In this document: positions 1 to 12,273 of the stretch, piece after piece
Layout: each line of letters begins with the position of its first letter
Position numbering within the stretch: the stretch's first letter is position 1
Source: Synaphobranchus kaupii
Lineage: Eukaryota; Chordata; Actinopteri; Anguilliformes; Synaphobranchidae
Assembly (NCBI GenBank): GCA_029718625.1
Contig: CM056385.1
Span: 22,529,282-22,593,281 of the forward strand
Direction of reading: 5' to 3'
Length of the DNA: 64,000 nucleotides
Notes under the pieces: generated by a model
Told to the model about the DNA's origin: nothing
Seen by the model: the letters and a program-made list of their open reading frames with translations, nothing else
Databases searched by the model: none
Program-made: the position numbers and the translations under genes

Positions 1-104
1 TTTTTGGTCGACTCAGGAGATCATGGTAAATGAGAACTGGTCATCAACTGACCTTCCAGGCAAGAGAGTGGTTTAAAAGCAGTGGAATGGCAGATTACAC
101 ACAG

Positions 105-604
105 NNNNNNNNNNNNNNNNNNNNNNNNNNNNNNNNNNNNNNNNNNNNNNNNNNNNNNNNNNNNNNNNNNNNNNNNNNNNNNNNNNNNNNNNNNNNNNNN
201 NNNNNNNNNNNNNNNNNNNNNNNNNNNNNNNNNNNNNNNNNNNNNNNNNNNNNNNNNNNNNNNNNNNNNNNNNNNNNNNNNNNNNNNNNNNNNNNNNNNN
301 NNNNNNNNNNNNNNNNNNNNNNNNNNNNNNNNNNNNNNNNNNNNNNNNNNNNNNNNNNNNNNNNNNNNNNNNNNNNNNNNNNNNNNNNNNNNNNNNNNNN
401 NNNNNNNNNNNNNNNNNNNNNNNNNNNNNNNNNNNNNNNNNNNNNNNNNNNNNNNNNNNNNNNNNNNNNNNNNNNNNNNNNNNNNNNNNNNNNNNNNNNN
501 NNNNNNNNNNNNNNNNNNNNNNNNNNNNNNNNNNNNNNNNNNNNNNNNNNNNNNNNNNNNNNNNNNNNNNNNNNNNNNNNNNNNNNNNNNNNNNNNNNNN
601 NNNN
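105..604. other. assembly gap (500 N)
   Basis: A run of exactly 500 undetermined bases, typical of a scaffold gap placeholder, so the real size is unknown. Further lcp2 exons could lie in or beyond it. Confidence 0.99.
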
Positions 605-1425
605 CTCTCTTTCTCTTTTCTAAAATTAGCTTACATAACTTAGCTTACACCCTTGAAACACACCCTTTCAGTCTTTCACTTGTAGGTCTCTAAGGGTTAG
701 CATTTATTCATAATGTTGTTGTTTCAGTCTTTGTCTTTAGACATTCTTTTCCATATGATACTGTAAACAAGCAGGGCAATTGTTGCACACAAAACACCTC
801 AGAAATATACACATTCACTCACAGGCTTTATCAACACAGACAGGCTAATAGTGTTGAATTGTAGCCATGCCTTAGGGGCTTCTGGTCAGATAGTTTAGGG
901 TTTGAATATAATTTCATTATTTATTACCTATTTGAAAAAAGCACTGTTGCAATGCTAAAAACAACCATGCTTATTGTGTCAAGACAGTGTTTATACAGCA
1001 TGCTGATAATTAGTGAGAGGCCCTTCCCTTTAATATCAAATAATTTATTGTGTAAAAAGTCCCATGATTCCAAAATTGCCTAAGTCATGAATTCTTCCAG
1101 GTTCTCTCACTTTAGCTATAAAGCATCACTTCCAATTTCTTACTCCAGGGCTATATTAGGAGAAGGGCCACATATCATCTTCAGCTTGTATAGGTGCCAG
1201 CATTGCCTGGAGGATCAAATGCCAGCATTGCCTGGAGGAATTATCATGCTATTCAACTTTGTACCGACAAAGGTATTTAATAGATAAGTGGATCATCTGT
1301 AATGGACCTTTAAGCATTGCATCCTTCACCTTATTCATGAGAGAAAGAGACATGGACATATCTGTGACACAGTATTGCCTTTGAAGTTTCAGATGGACTG
1401 TTAAGGAACATTGAGTGTGACTCAC
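605..1425. other. lcp2: lcp2 intron 3 sequence, no gene seen
   Basis: AT-rich sequence between the gap and lcp2 exon 3. I find no credible exon or RNA gene. An 18-bp direct repeat (ATGCCAGCATTGCCTGGA type) occurs near 1195-1240. Confidence 0.5.
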
Positions 1426-1472
1426 GGGGTGTGGATTTTGGGAAATTTCTGAAGGTCATTCTCCGACATGTT
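1426..1472 (-). CDS. lcp2: lcp2 exon 3, residues 48-63
   Basis: 47 bases between a TGCAG acceptor and a GTGAG donor. It encodes NMSENDLQKFPKIHT and ends in phase 2. It matches the LCP2 signature NLTENDIQKFPK almost residue for residue, which is the strongest evidence for the gene call. Confidence 0.82.
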
Positions 1473-3319
1473 CTGCAAAGAATGGAGGATAGTCAGACCA
1501 CAGATTTTATGATAAAATAAGATTTAAAAAAATAATAAGTTAATTTCCTCACTCTCCCTCCCTTCCCTACCCCTCCTCTTTCCCTCCATATTTTCTCAAC
1601 TTCTAATGTCTGGCAGTCATTGGGCCTCATTCACCAATCACTCTATGAACAAATTTGTTCTTAAGACTTTCTTTAAAATGTTTTTACAAACATTTCAGGA
1701 TTAACTGATGTTTGCATTCTGAGCTTCTGTTCTACCCAAGAAAAAATCCCAAATAAGAAAACATTGGTCAATGCCAGAATGTTTATAAAAACGTTTTAAA
1801 GAAAGTCTTAAGAGCACATTTGTTCAAAGAATGGTTGGTGAATGAGGCCCATTGATATTAATTAAATCTCTGAGAGGAGAGAAAATGAGACCAAGAGGAC
1901 ATAGTCAAGTAGCACACGACAAAACTACAAAACTAAGTTGTCCTCATCAGTAGTTTTCTGGCATTGAAATTCTCTCTCTCTCTCAGCAGAGATGAGGAGG
2001 AACTGTTCAGGGTGGATGGGGGGGGGGGGGGGGGGGGGGGGTTCTTGTGGTGGTGCTGGTAAGGGCTATCACTTCCTCAGTGACTGGGTACCCAAAGACC
2101 CATGGGACTGAGCTGGCTTCACTCCGCTATGTGTCCTGTCTGTTGCATCCTGACTCACATGTTACACTGTCGAGAGTCATGATTGGTTCACATTCTACCT
2201 GCCAGCACCACAACAGCGAATTACTACTCCTGTAGTAGACTGCTATTATCACTGTTATTAAAATGATTGTTGGTACTTCTTTCCAATTAAACTACTTTTT
2301 ATATGGATGTTTACTGACTTGGTTCATACAAGAATTTCCAACATTTCACATTGACACCTTTCCATAATCTTGACCCATTTCTAATTGTATATTATCTATT
2401 GAGCATGTTGAATATTGAATGTTGAATAAGCCTTTTGAATTTAGGATACACAGTCATTTCAGATGTTATTGTTCCTTGTTTCTGACATTGTTACTATACA
2501 TAATTAGCTTAAGTGGAATCATGTGTCTTTGACAGTTCCCACCAGCATGTCAATCAATTAGCTGTATTTATATTTTTTCGCAGAACAAAACCAATGAAGG
2601 TACAATGAAATGCGCAGTGTTCGCTCACACTTGGCAAAATGAACAGTTGAAAACGCTGCATTAAAAGGCGAGTCCTGATCATTTGAGTGTGCAGTTTTAA
2701 AGTCGGAGGCAGCCGTAGAAAGTATTCCAATTCTGTCAGTGAATTTACAACCAATGGAGCCCCTGTATTGGCATATGAAACGCCTCTCTAGGCATTATGG
2801 ATATGCATAATTTGGTTGAGCGAACAAAAGGTTGAATCAAGGTACAGTAACATACAGTATAGTGACATATGTGAAGGTGTACAGCAGCATATCTCTAATA
2901 AGTGCCTTAGCAGGTGTCATTCATGAGGGGGGTCAACTCACCAGGAACCTTCGTCCGGTCATGCCGCACTTCATGATGACCTTGTCACAGCCTCCCAGGT
3001 CCATCTGGGAACACACGGTTTACAAGAAAGTGAACGTTTAATTAAGGTGTACAGTTCTAATGTGATGTGCGTGAGCTTTCGGGTGCCATGCAATATTCAA
3101 TTGCATTAGTGTATATAATTGTAAATCCATGCTGACGACAAAGCTTAACGCTCAGCATATGACATGAAGCTATTGAAATATCACCAAGGGGGGGGGGGGG
3201 GGGGGGGGGGGGGATGGGTGAGGACACCTCATAACGCTTACCTTCCTCAGGTAGTCTGCCAGGTGCGGAGAGTTCCAGCTCATGACCTCCGCCTTGGACG
3301 GCAAACTGTCGAAACTCAT
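1426..3319 (-). CDS. lcp2: lcp2 (SLP-76) adaptor, N-terminal SAM-domain exons, partial
   Basis: Three coding exons in consistent phase: 3242-3319 (starts at ATG 3317-3319), 2942-3004 and 1426-1472. The first 62 residues align with the SAM domain of human LCP2: MSFDSLPSKAEVMSWN, then PHLADYLRK, then MTGRRFL, then NMSENDLQKFPK, where the human protein has NLTENDIQKFPK. LCP2 is the cytosolic adaptor that, once phosphorylated downstream of the T-cell receptor, nucleates Vav, Nck, Itk and PLC-gamma signalling; the SAM domain mediates oligomerisation. All splice sites are GT-AG (GTAAGC, GTGAGT and GTGAG donors; CAG acceptors). The acidic, proline-rich and SH2 regions are not visible and should lie left of the window or in the gap. 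Family assignment rests on exon layout and SAM similarity. Another SLP-76-family or SAM adaptor is possible but less likely. Confidence 0.8.
1622..1850. mobile_element. palindromic MITE, PIF/Harbinger-like, in lcp2 intron 2
   Basis: Terminal inverted repeats start GGGCCTCATTCACCAA and extend imperfectly about 65 bp into each end. Both flanks carry ATT (1619-1621 and 1851-1853), fitting a 3-bp target duplication. GGG...CCC ends with a 3-bp duplication point to PIF/Harbinger. The short length (229 bp) and lack of an ORF make it non-autonomous. Confidence 0.65.
2018..2041 (+). repeat. poly-G run (24)
   Basis: Uninterrupted guanine homopolymer in lcp2 intron 2. Its exact length may be unreliable in the assembly. 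Confidence 0.95.
2942..3004 (-). CDS. lcp2: lcp2 exon 2, residues 27-47
   Basis: 63 bases between a CCCAG acceptor and a GTGAGT donor, phase 0 at both ends. It encodes MDLGGCDKVIMKCGMTGRRFL, the middle helices of the SAM domain; human LCP2 has a DCEKAVKKYHIDGARFL-like segment here. Confidence 0.8.
3188..3213 (+). repeat. poly-G run (26) in lcp2 intron 1
   Basis: 26 consecutive G on the plus strand, so a poly-C tract in the lcp2 transcript about 28 bases past the exon 1 donor. Possible sequencing or length artefact. Confidence 0.95.
3242..3319 (-). CDS. lcp2: lcp2 exon 1 (coding), residues 1-26
   Basis: 78 bases, starting at ATG and ending AAG before a GTAAGC donor in phase 0. It encodes the start of the SAM domain, ending PHLADYLRK. 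The donor lies about 20 bases from a 26-base G run in the intron. Confidence 0.8.
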
Positions 3320-3581
3320 TGCGTTCCCGGGTCGTCCACCGTTTGAGCCTGAGAGGAAAGCCCCGGCGCGGGCAGAAGAAGAGGGAACGACAAGTAAAAC
3401 ACTCGGGCGAAAGCGAAAGAGCGTCTGACGGTGGCGCTTCTCTGCGTCTCGCTGCACATTTATTCCCCGCCCGTCACGGCGGACGCTGAGGCCTTGAAGA
3501 AAATGGCTCCCCGCGCCTTGCTGCTACGCCCCTGTCTATTCTTAATCCGGCTGCGAGTGAAGGAAGTGCAGAGCCCGGCCA

Positions 3582-3902
3582 GTGTTCGCAGCAAGAAGAG
3601 AGGAGGAGGGCTTTAAGTCCACGTACCACAGAGACAAGGACAGGGTTACGCCACCACGAGCACGGAAAACGACAAGAGGTGGGAACAAAAGAGTGAGGCG
3701 GAAGGCCGCTAACCGTGCTAAATCCTTCCTCTTCCTCAAAGTCACGCCTGGTGTGAAGGTGCGGGGTCCCGTACAGCGAGCCGGTCAGAAACGCGTCCAG
3801 AAAAGAGGCCGGGATAATCCATATGTGAAATATGTGAAAATGTATCGTTCAGAACACAAGAAAGCATCGAAGACAAGGCGCAGGCCGTCAAGAGCTGTCT
3901 GA
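3582..3902 (+). CDS. hypothetical basic 106-aa ORF, divergent from lcp2
   Basis: Open frame of 106 residues, very rich in Arg and Lys, beginning MFAARREEEGFKSTYHR. I recognise no domain. It sits in a GC-rich stretch just upstream of lcp2, in divergent orientation. GC-rich promoter DNA often leaves such frames open by chance. Alternatives are a divergent non-coding transcript or simply lcp2 promoter DNA. Confidence 0.15.
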   Translation: MFAARREEEGFKSTYHRDKDRVTPPRARKTTRGGNKRVRRKAANRAKSFLFLKVTPGVKVRGPVQRAGQKRVQKRGRDNPYVKYVKMYRSEHKKASKTRRRPSRAV

Positions 3903-6900
3903 AGATTCTGAGAAAAAGAAAAAAGAATAACCAAAAAAAAAAACTTCCTCCTGCGCTTCCTGTTGAGAGCAGCAGAGGCAAATAGGGGAAGTACAGTTCC
4001 TGTGAGCAGTAATTACATTAAACACTATGTGCGGAGTGTCATTGTTGGGCATAGAAACCACAGAATTTACAATCGATTCCATCTATTCTGAAACAAATAC
4101 TTTTCTGTTGACTATAGGCCGCCTGCACCTTCATAGGCCACAGGGCCTTATTCATCTTTCAAAGATAACAGTCTTTGTATTTTTCAGCTTGTACATGTTT
4201 ATCCTCCTAAGACCTGGCAGTTCATTTTATTTCCCCTGTAAGGGACATGAGTCTCCGGGCTTAATCTCAAGAACCATATTCTACTATGCTGAAAGCTACA
4301 CTACAAAGGACATTCAATGAAAGTAAAATAAATAATATATTTACAAATATTTTCACTGCAACATGCTTTTGTCATCCAAGACACTTGTATTATGCAACAA
4401 AAAATGTAATGCTTCTAACCTTTTTGGGCAGGTCTAAGAAGGTTGAAGTTTATTCTAAAGAGTTTCATTCACACAAGCACAGCAGCAGCAGATCAGCTTT
4501 ACCTGTATTCAAGCTTCAACACACAGGGCCTTTCATCCTTGTGTCCTGTCTCAGCCATTATGCTCAGGGTGCTAGCAGTCTAGCACAACTGTTTTCATAA
4601 TGTAACAATCATGGCCGTCAGGCAGGGTTACATCACTTGGAGGATAATGGCAGCAGCATATTCCGCCTCACTCTGGCATTGGACCTTTTGATAATGTGTT
4701 AATTTCTCTCTCTGCCATGCAGAGTGGGAGGACAGCGTCCGATTCCTGTTTCCGGAAAGTCAACTCTTCACCTCTTTTAAAACTCCTCGTTCATCGCAGT
4801 ATTATTGACTTTACTCTTTATTTTTACTTTCTCACAGTTATAATATGTATGGTGGTATGTGCACAGGAACTTTAATTTGTTGTGCCCCCATCATCAACGG
4901 AGAAACTCGACAGCCAGGTATTAAATTTGGGGGTTGATTGAGACTATACCCCAAACACAGAAGCAGATTCATTCCCTTTTACTACATGGGTGGCCAGTCA
5001 GCTATGGGAAGGAGTACGGCAGGCTGCAAATGGGAGATTGACATTGTGCTACAGTGAGTAGGGTTTTTGAGAATACTGCATTTGTGTTCAGGCCACAGCG
5101 AGATCACAAGAGTGACAGATCACAACCAGATCACATTGGTTTCACAGGCTACAAACTGAAAAAGCTTGTGAACCTGCGAAAACTCTCAGACGACCTGTTC
5201 AAATGGACTCCTATCAGTTATTTGTGCGGCCTATTCTGGTTAGCCGTGCGCGGCGATCTCGGGTCACACAAAACAAGAATACAGGCCATGCATAACTATT
5301 TAACGGGTAACTGCTTTAGAACACAATTAATAAATGAATCTAATGTAACCTGACCAATCAAGTTTTGAGCTCGTCAGTGTTCTAGTAAGGTAATCAATGG
5401 AATAATATAATACTATTACATATTTAGCACGGTTATTACACATTTCAAGACTTGTGCTTTGTCTTGCTGGTGATTCATCTTGAGCCACTGGGCAATTTTT
5501 AAGTCTCTTGTTTTATAAAATAGTGCATTTTGATCATGTCAAGATGGCTGACTAGGCAATATAGTCTTTTGTGGTGGGACATTGCATTAAAGTGATGCAT
5601 AGAATGCTCCTGATAACAATGAAGAATATGTTCAATATGTGTCAAGTTAACAGACGCAATATTATATTGCAAATGATCTCAGCAAATATGTCAAATAATA
5701 TATTCTTTGTCAGAAACATAATTTATAATCCCGCTTTAGTTTACCTCAATAGTTCAGCCCATCAGATAGAAGTAGGTATCTGAGCATAAAAGTAAATAGA
5801 CTATAACTGAAAACGCATGTCAATTTCCATAATATATAATGTCATAGCCATGCTCAAAGGGTGTATAATTACAGTTGAGAGAAAGTGGAATCATTTTTGC
5901 ATGGGGACGTAAATTACACATTTTTGAACTCACGCCCACAGTGGGAAATTTTATGACAACTTGTACCGCGAAATGCAGTGCCTCCACAGCAACTGCTCTG
6001 GTTCCCACAACAACAACAACACCAAAAAACTTTATTAAATAACGGTCAATTGACCGATGTAGCTAGTTGTCCTCCTGCTACAAAGAACAGGAGAAGAATT
6101 CAGCCGGAAAAAGAGTTTAAATCTTATTTTTTTCTAGCAGATCTCAGTGTTGTCACAGGAACACAGAAAGTTACTTGCACATGCCCACATCTACAAAGGC
6201 CTGCAGACTTGCCGTTCATGCATGGCGGTATGCGGAGAGACATGCGTGCACCACTGAGCAGCTGAGCAGTTTCCACTTCCTGGAGACAGTTGCCGTACAA
6301 GTTTGTATTGCAGCATAGTTGACCTTTGTCAGGTTACACAAGCTCTGTGAAATAAGGGGAGATGGGCGTATGTGTTTTATGAATAAATGTTTGGGCACGG
6401 AAAAGTATGACATGATAATCAGATAGTGGTTTTCTCAGGGTTGTTTTCTTGTTTTGCATTTACTAAAAAAGTGAAATGTGTTCACGGTGTCAATGTGTAC
6501 TTTGCCAATATGTTACAACCTTCGAACCCAATTCTTCTGTAAAAATTTCCCCAAGAAAATGTGAGATGGGGAACGAAAATGAGAATTGAAGACAGAAGAC
6601 AAGAGTTTCGAGGGATCGTGAGACCGAGCAGGAGCGTGGGCCCAGCTTCGCTTCCCTTCCTGTAACACAACTCAGGAGTTTCACTTCCAGTTGAAATCCA
6701 TGCACACAGGCGCTGAGTCAGAAGTTAAGCCATTTACTGGCTGACAGACAATGAGGAAAACTTCCATCCTCCATCTGGTTTATGTCCTCACCACCTCCCC
6801 TGTCTGTTCAACATCACTCAGTGATGGGGTTACAAATTTTGATCAGTACAAGCTGACAGCTGGAGTCTGAATCCAAGGATTTAAAAACATTTTAATCAGA

Positions 6901-7701
6901 ACGCCCCCTAAAATTACCACACCCACCACTCAATAAAAGTTAGGGGACATCCTTCCATGGACAGTTCTAGTGTTAAATTGCCGTTGGTTTTCAGCACAGT
7001 AGTGCATGCAATCCTCTGGCAATTTTACACTGTAGTGCATGGAAGCATATCTATACTATATATTATATATGCCTAAAATGTTTCTTTACAAGATATGTAT
7101 AGATACAAAGATCAGTTTTTCTGAAAAAAATTAGTGAAATGTATGAAATTTATGAAGAATTGAGTTTTTTTAAAAAGAAAAATAATATTGGAGAGGAAAA
7201 ATTTAGATACCCTCCCAGAACCTGTCCAAAACACATGTGACTGTCAGCAAGAATTAGGCCACCACTAGTGGGCAGCTTTGAGCTAGAGCTGTGCTGGAGT
7301 GGGTGGATTAAATTAAAATGTGTCCTATGCTGACAGTGTCAGCTGGACTGTCTGTCGGTGCAGACTAGGACATATTTAGTCTCATCATATTTAAACTTAT
7401 TACTGCACAGCTTTACTGCCAAAAACTTTACAAACTGCCAAGTTTTTTCCCCCGACAATTTACACAGCCACGTTTCAACCACCGAACTATATAGTTTGGT
7501 GAGTATAACGGGTCAGATGTGTACCATTCTCCTTCTTCGTCTTCTTGTTATGTGTCCCTTGGTGCAGGCAGGAAAGGGTCTGGGTCAACTTACTGATGAC
7601 CATGTCATTGGTAGTGAGAGTTGTCCGAGCCTAGAGGACAGATCATTCTGGAACACATTAAATACCCATTAATGCCCCATTGTGCCTCTACAGATTGCAT
7701 A
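3903..7701. other. intergenic, no gene recognised
   Basis: Nearly 3.8 kb of unremarkable AT-rich sequence between lcp2 and the nested transposon block. Open frames are short and show no family signatures or splice-compatible conserved blocks. Confidence 0.5.
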
Positions 7702-8562
7702 TTAAAGGTGTGCTATGCAGGATTTTTAGCCTTTCTATGGTCATGTGTTTACAATCAAATTAATCTCCTCCTCCGTCCAAAACCCCACCCACTCACCTCC
7801 GTATGAGGGCAAGAAACATGCTTGAGGCAGTGCAGCAAGCAAAATGCCAAGCGAAGATAAAAATTTAAATAACATTTTTAGCAACATACATTGTTTCACA
7901 TGGATGGTAACAGTAATTAGTGTTATAACAATGAAATAAACACTTTTGAGATTGTTTTGAAGTCCTCAGCTCCCCTACCACACTGACCCCTGCCTCAGTC
8001 TCGTCTTCCTACTGCCGTCTCCAATGAACGCAGTTGTAATTGGGGATTCTATCGCTGCAACCTAAATGTCGCCACTGTTGTATTAAGGATTTTAATGTGT
8101 ACTGTTTTCTTGGTGTGAGAGTGGATGACATGAAACATCAAGCTTCCGCGATTAAAAAACACTCCACTAAAGCTGTACCCTGAGATCATTCATGTGAGCA
8201 CAAATGACACAGGTTGAGAAAATCGTTAGTCTTAAAAAACAGATTTACTTCATTATATAACTGTATCAAACCCATTTGTGAGTTTGTGATCTCAGGCCCG
8301 CTTCCTGTTTTAAACCGTGGCAGTGAGAAATTCAGCCAGCACATTGCCCTAAATGTCTGAAAATGGTGCGCTTGTCCAGTATTTAGCTAACATTATTCGG
8401 AACATTCATTTAGAACTGGGAGGTAAAGATGGACTTGTGTGTGGAAGTAACATTAGCAGACCATATCTTGTCTATCATGGCAAGCTAAAACCCTTTTTAA
8501 AGTAAATCATTTTTTCATGAAGATATTTCTATACAAATATTATTTCTTTTCTGAAATACAAC

Positions 8563-8904
8563 TGTGGTAAGATCGAGTGCCACCCTCGTGGAAGAACAGG
8601 CAGTACACAGGAGTTGTAATTTCAATAGACAATTTATTTGTCCTTTGGGATATTCGCTGGCTACGGTACTATCGGACACTTCTCCGTCCTCTCCTGTCAT
8701 CGGCCAGCCCCCTTTCATCTCCTGCTTCCCTCCTTTAAAGCCCAGGCTCACTGTCAAAGCAATCAGGCAACAATCCAACAATCATTCAATTGTTAATTAT
8801 CGTGTTGTCCTGACTAACTCATGACAGCTGTGGTTCAGGGTCCGAGAGCCGCTCCGCTCACTCTCTCTCTGCAAGCAGAGGCTAACCATGCCCACCCTGC
8901 CACA
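8563..8904 (-). repeat. 3' LTR of the Gmr1-like element
   Basis: 342 bp, same length as the 5' LTR and about 98 percent identical by eye. It is preceded on the minus strand by a G-rich polypurine tract. Confidence 0.9.
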
Positions 8905-8929
8905 TACCCCCACCGCCCGACTTAGGCCG

Positions 8930-9430
8930 GGGTGCCATCCGGCCGATGACCAAGCCCCCCGCCCCCCCCTCGAGGCGAGAGAGGAAGTCCGCCACCACCA
9001 TCTGCGCCCCCGGCCTATAAACCACCTTAAAATTAAACGGCTGAAGAGCCAGATACCAACGGGTGATTCGCGCGTTGGTATCTTTCATGCGGTGGAGCCA
9101 CTGGAGGGGGGCGTGGTCCGACCAGAGGGTGAATGCGCGGCCCAGCAGGTAATACCGGAGGGACCCAACCGCCCACCGGATAACGAGGCATTCTTTCTCA
9201 ATGGTGCTGTACTTCGCCTCCCGCTGTGAAAGTTTGCGGCTTATGTACAGCACCGGGCGATCGACTCCCTCCACCTGCTGGGTCAACACCGCCCCCAGCC
9301 CTCTGTCCGACGCGTCTGTCTGCAGGGTGAAAGGGAGAGAAAAGTTAGGTGTGAACAACAGCGGCTCCCCACAGAGTGCTTCTTTTACCCTCTCAAACGC
9401 CCTCCGGCACGACTCCGTCCACTGGACCAC
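8930..9430 (-). pseudogene. pol: RNase H domain, C-terminal end of pol
   Basis: TDASDRGLGAVLTQQ, YSTIEKECLVIRWAVG and SDHAPLQW are RNase H motifs, and ADFLSRLEGG closes the polyprotein. It overlaps the end of the reverse transcriptase frame, marking an indel between them. Pol ends close to the 3' LTR, as expected when integrase is not last. Confidence 0.85.
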
Positions 9431-10690
9431 TCTGAGGCACCTTTTCGAGTCAAATCAGTCAAGGGGCTGGTCAGCTCTGGAAAGGCAGGAATAAACCTCC
9501 TGTAGTAACCGGCCAACCCCAAGAATCTCCTCACCTCTTTTTTTGTCTTGGGCCGGGGGCAGGTCGCAATCGCCACAGTTTTATCCACTAGAGGCCGCAC
9601 CTGTCCACTTCTCAAGTGGTACCCCAAATACCGTACCTCCGCTCTGCCAATTGCACACTTCCTCGGGTTAGCCGTGAGCCCCGCCCGCCTCAATGAGTCG
9701 AGCACCGCCCCCATATGCCGCATATGCTGTGCCCAGTCGCTACTGTGGATGATAATATCATCAATATAGGCTGCAGTATATGCGACATGCGGACGCAGCA
9801 CCCGATCCATAAGGCGTTGGAATGTGGCTGGAGCCCCGAATAACCCGAATGAAAGTGTCCGAAATTGGTACAAACCATCCGGAGCGGAGAAAGCCGATTT
9901 TTCCTTGGACTCTGGCGACAAGGGAATCTGCCAGTAGCCCTTGGTCAGATCCAGTGTCGAAAAAAAACGAGCCGTGCCCAGCCGATCCAAGAGTTCATCG
10001 ACCCTAGGCATTGGATAAGCATCAAACCGTGAAACTTCGTTCACCTTTCTGTAATCCACACAGAACCGGGTAGACCCATCTGGTTTCCCTACCAGAACAA
10101 TGGGGCTACTCCAGGCACTGTGTGACTCCTCTATTACGCCCAAGTCCAGCATGGCCTTTATTTCTGCCTGTACCAATTTTTTTTTGTGTTCCGGCAGTCT
10201 ATACGGATGGGAACGTACCGTCACTCCCGGGGCGGTTTCGATATAGTGGGTTACCAGATTAGTGCATCCGGGTAGGGGAGAAAACACATCCGCAAACTGC
10301 TTTTGCAACAGGGCAAGGTCTGCCTGCTGGTTTGGCGAGAGATGGCCATCCGAAAGGGGCGGGGTCTGATTGGGTGAATTTGGTACCTCCGGCCCCAGCT
10401 CATCTTTCTCCTGATCCACCGTCACCAGCGAGACAGCCGCTACCTCTTTCCAAGCTTTTAATAGGTTCAGACGGTAGATTTGTTTTGCTCCTTCCCTATC
10501 CGAAAGCACCACCTCGTAGTCTACCTCCCCTATTCGCCGTGTGACCACAAAGGGCCCTTGCCACTTGGCGAGCAATTTTGTGCTGGAGGTTGGAAGTAAT
10601 ACCAGTACTTTATCTCCCGGTGACAATTGTCTGAGTTTCGTCCCTTTATTATAGTGCGTTTGCTGCCGCTCCTGGGCCTTGAGCAAATTC
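9385..10690 (-). pseudogene. pol: reverse transcriptase
   Basis: Part of a 539-residue open frame (9385-11004). The motifs run KPDGSTRFCVDYRKVN, STLDLTKGYWQIPL and the catalytic YIDDIII near 9750-9770, then the connection region with RRFLGLAGYYRRFIP. The frame is lost near 9430, where RNase H continues in another frame. Confidence 0.88.
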
Positions 10691-10699
10691 TCCCGTGAT

Positions 10700-11403
10700 A
10701 CCCTCCCCAGTGTATGGAGTTTTGCTCGCAGGTCCATGACGTACTGTATTTCATTTTTACTGGAGCTTGGACCATCCTCCCAGGTTTCTTTAGCGAGATC
10801 CAAGACTCCCCGGGGTTTTCGCCCGAATATTAGTTCAAAGGGAGAAAATCCCGTGGAGGCCTGGGGAACCTCCCGCACTGCAAATAGTAAAGGGACTAGC
10901 CATTTATCCCAATTCCGACTATCCTCGTGAACAAACTTCCGAATCATTGACTTCAAAGTCCTATTAAAGCGCTCAACGAGCCCATCCGTTTGGGGATGGT
11001 ACACGCTGGTTTTAATTTACTGAATGCCCAATAAAGCATACAGTTCGTTTAGTGTTCGTGACATAAACGATGTGCCCTGGTCCGTCAGAATCTCTTTCGG
11101 GAATCCGACACGGGAGATGATCTGAAACAGTGCCTGCGCCACACTCTTAGCCGAGATATTTTGCAGCGGAACTGCTTCGGGATACCGGGTCGCATAATCC
11201 ACCAGAACTAATACGAATCGGTATCCCTGAGTGCTCCGTTCAAATGGCCCGATGAGGTCCATAGCCACTCTATCAAACGGGACCTCTATTAATGGAAGTG
11301 GCTACAACGGCGCTTTTGGAATGGCCGGGGAATTCACTAATTGACATTCCGGGCACGACGCACACCACTGACGTACGTCTGCCCAAATGCCCGGCCAATA
11401 AAA
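10700..11403 (-). pseudogene. pol: integrase, interrupted by stops
   Basis: The zinc-binding cysteines continue in QWCASCPECQ. The catalytic DDE residues appear in MDLIGPF, LTDQGTSF and HPQTDGLVERFNRTL. A GPY/F-like module (GDKVLVLLP to KWQGPFVV) follows. TAG at 11302-11304 and TAA at 11017-11019 break the frame. The integrase lies upstream of the reverse transcriptase, contrary to ordinary Ty3/gypsy order. Confidence 0.85.
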
Positions 11404-12273
11404 TCAGGCCATTATACGGTTGAGTGTCTTTTCGTATCCTAAGTGTCCCGCCATGGGGTTATAATGAGCCGCCTGGAAAACCATTTCCCTGCGGCTTTTA
11501 GGTACCAACAACTGGGTATTTTCTTCCCCTGTCTGAGCGTCCCGACACACTCGATATAATCTATCTCTAATAATCGAGAAATATGGGTGAGAAAGAGCTG
11601 CCTCAGGTCGTACCTGTTGACCATCAATACGCATCACCTGATCGAAGGCAATGCGTAAGGTGTCATCCCGAGACTGTTCGAGTGGGAAATCCTCCGTGGG
11701 GGGAAACACCGAAACCAGGGGCTCCGTCCCCCCCTCGACCGCGTCGGCTGACCCTGCGTCATCACCGTCAGCAGCACACACCTCACCTGGCCCTACCGGT
11801 CGGGATCGCACCTCCCACAGCTTCCCTGACACTTTACGAAACCCCGCCCAATCAATGCCCAAAATCAAGGGGTGCGACAGCCGGGAGCTAACCGCGGCTT
11901 TAACTATATGCATTTTTTTGTTATAATAAATTTTGACCGGCACTACCGGATATTTGTGCACATCACCATGCACGCACCTAATTGACACCCATGGTGCCTC
12001 AACCAATGCCTCGGGTCGAACCAGGCTTTGCCGAATCATGGACTGCATAGCCCCCGAATCCAACAACGCCCGGTGTTCACTCCCTTGCACCCTTACCGGG
12101 ATACAGTACGCCCCCTCTGGATCGTGAGCGAGAGAGGGCGGCCCGGCAACCCGGACCACCTGCCCCACTTCCATCATTGGACAGTCGCGGCGTAGGTGAC
12201 CGAGCTGACCGCACCGCCAACACCCCGGTCCAGACGCCTGCGGAGCCCTCTGTGGGTCGGACCCTCCCGCCAC
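11404..12273 (-). pseudogene. pol: zinc knuckle, aspartic protease and start of integrase
   Basis: Open frame of 289 residues. The zinc knuckle comes first, then the aspartic protease active-site motif ALLDSGA (the DSG codons at 12060-12052), followed by a spacer and the integrase zinc-binding histidines in AAHYNPMAGHLGYEK. It ends at a TGA (11404-11406) inside the integrase N-terminal domain, so the polyprotein is interrupted. Confidence 0.8.
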
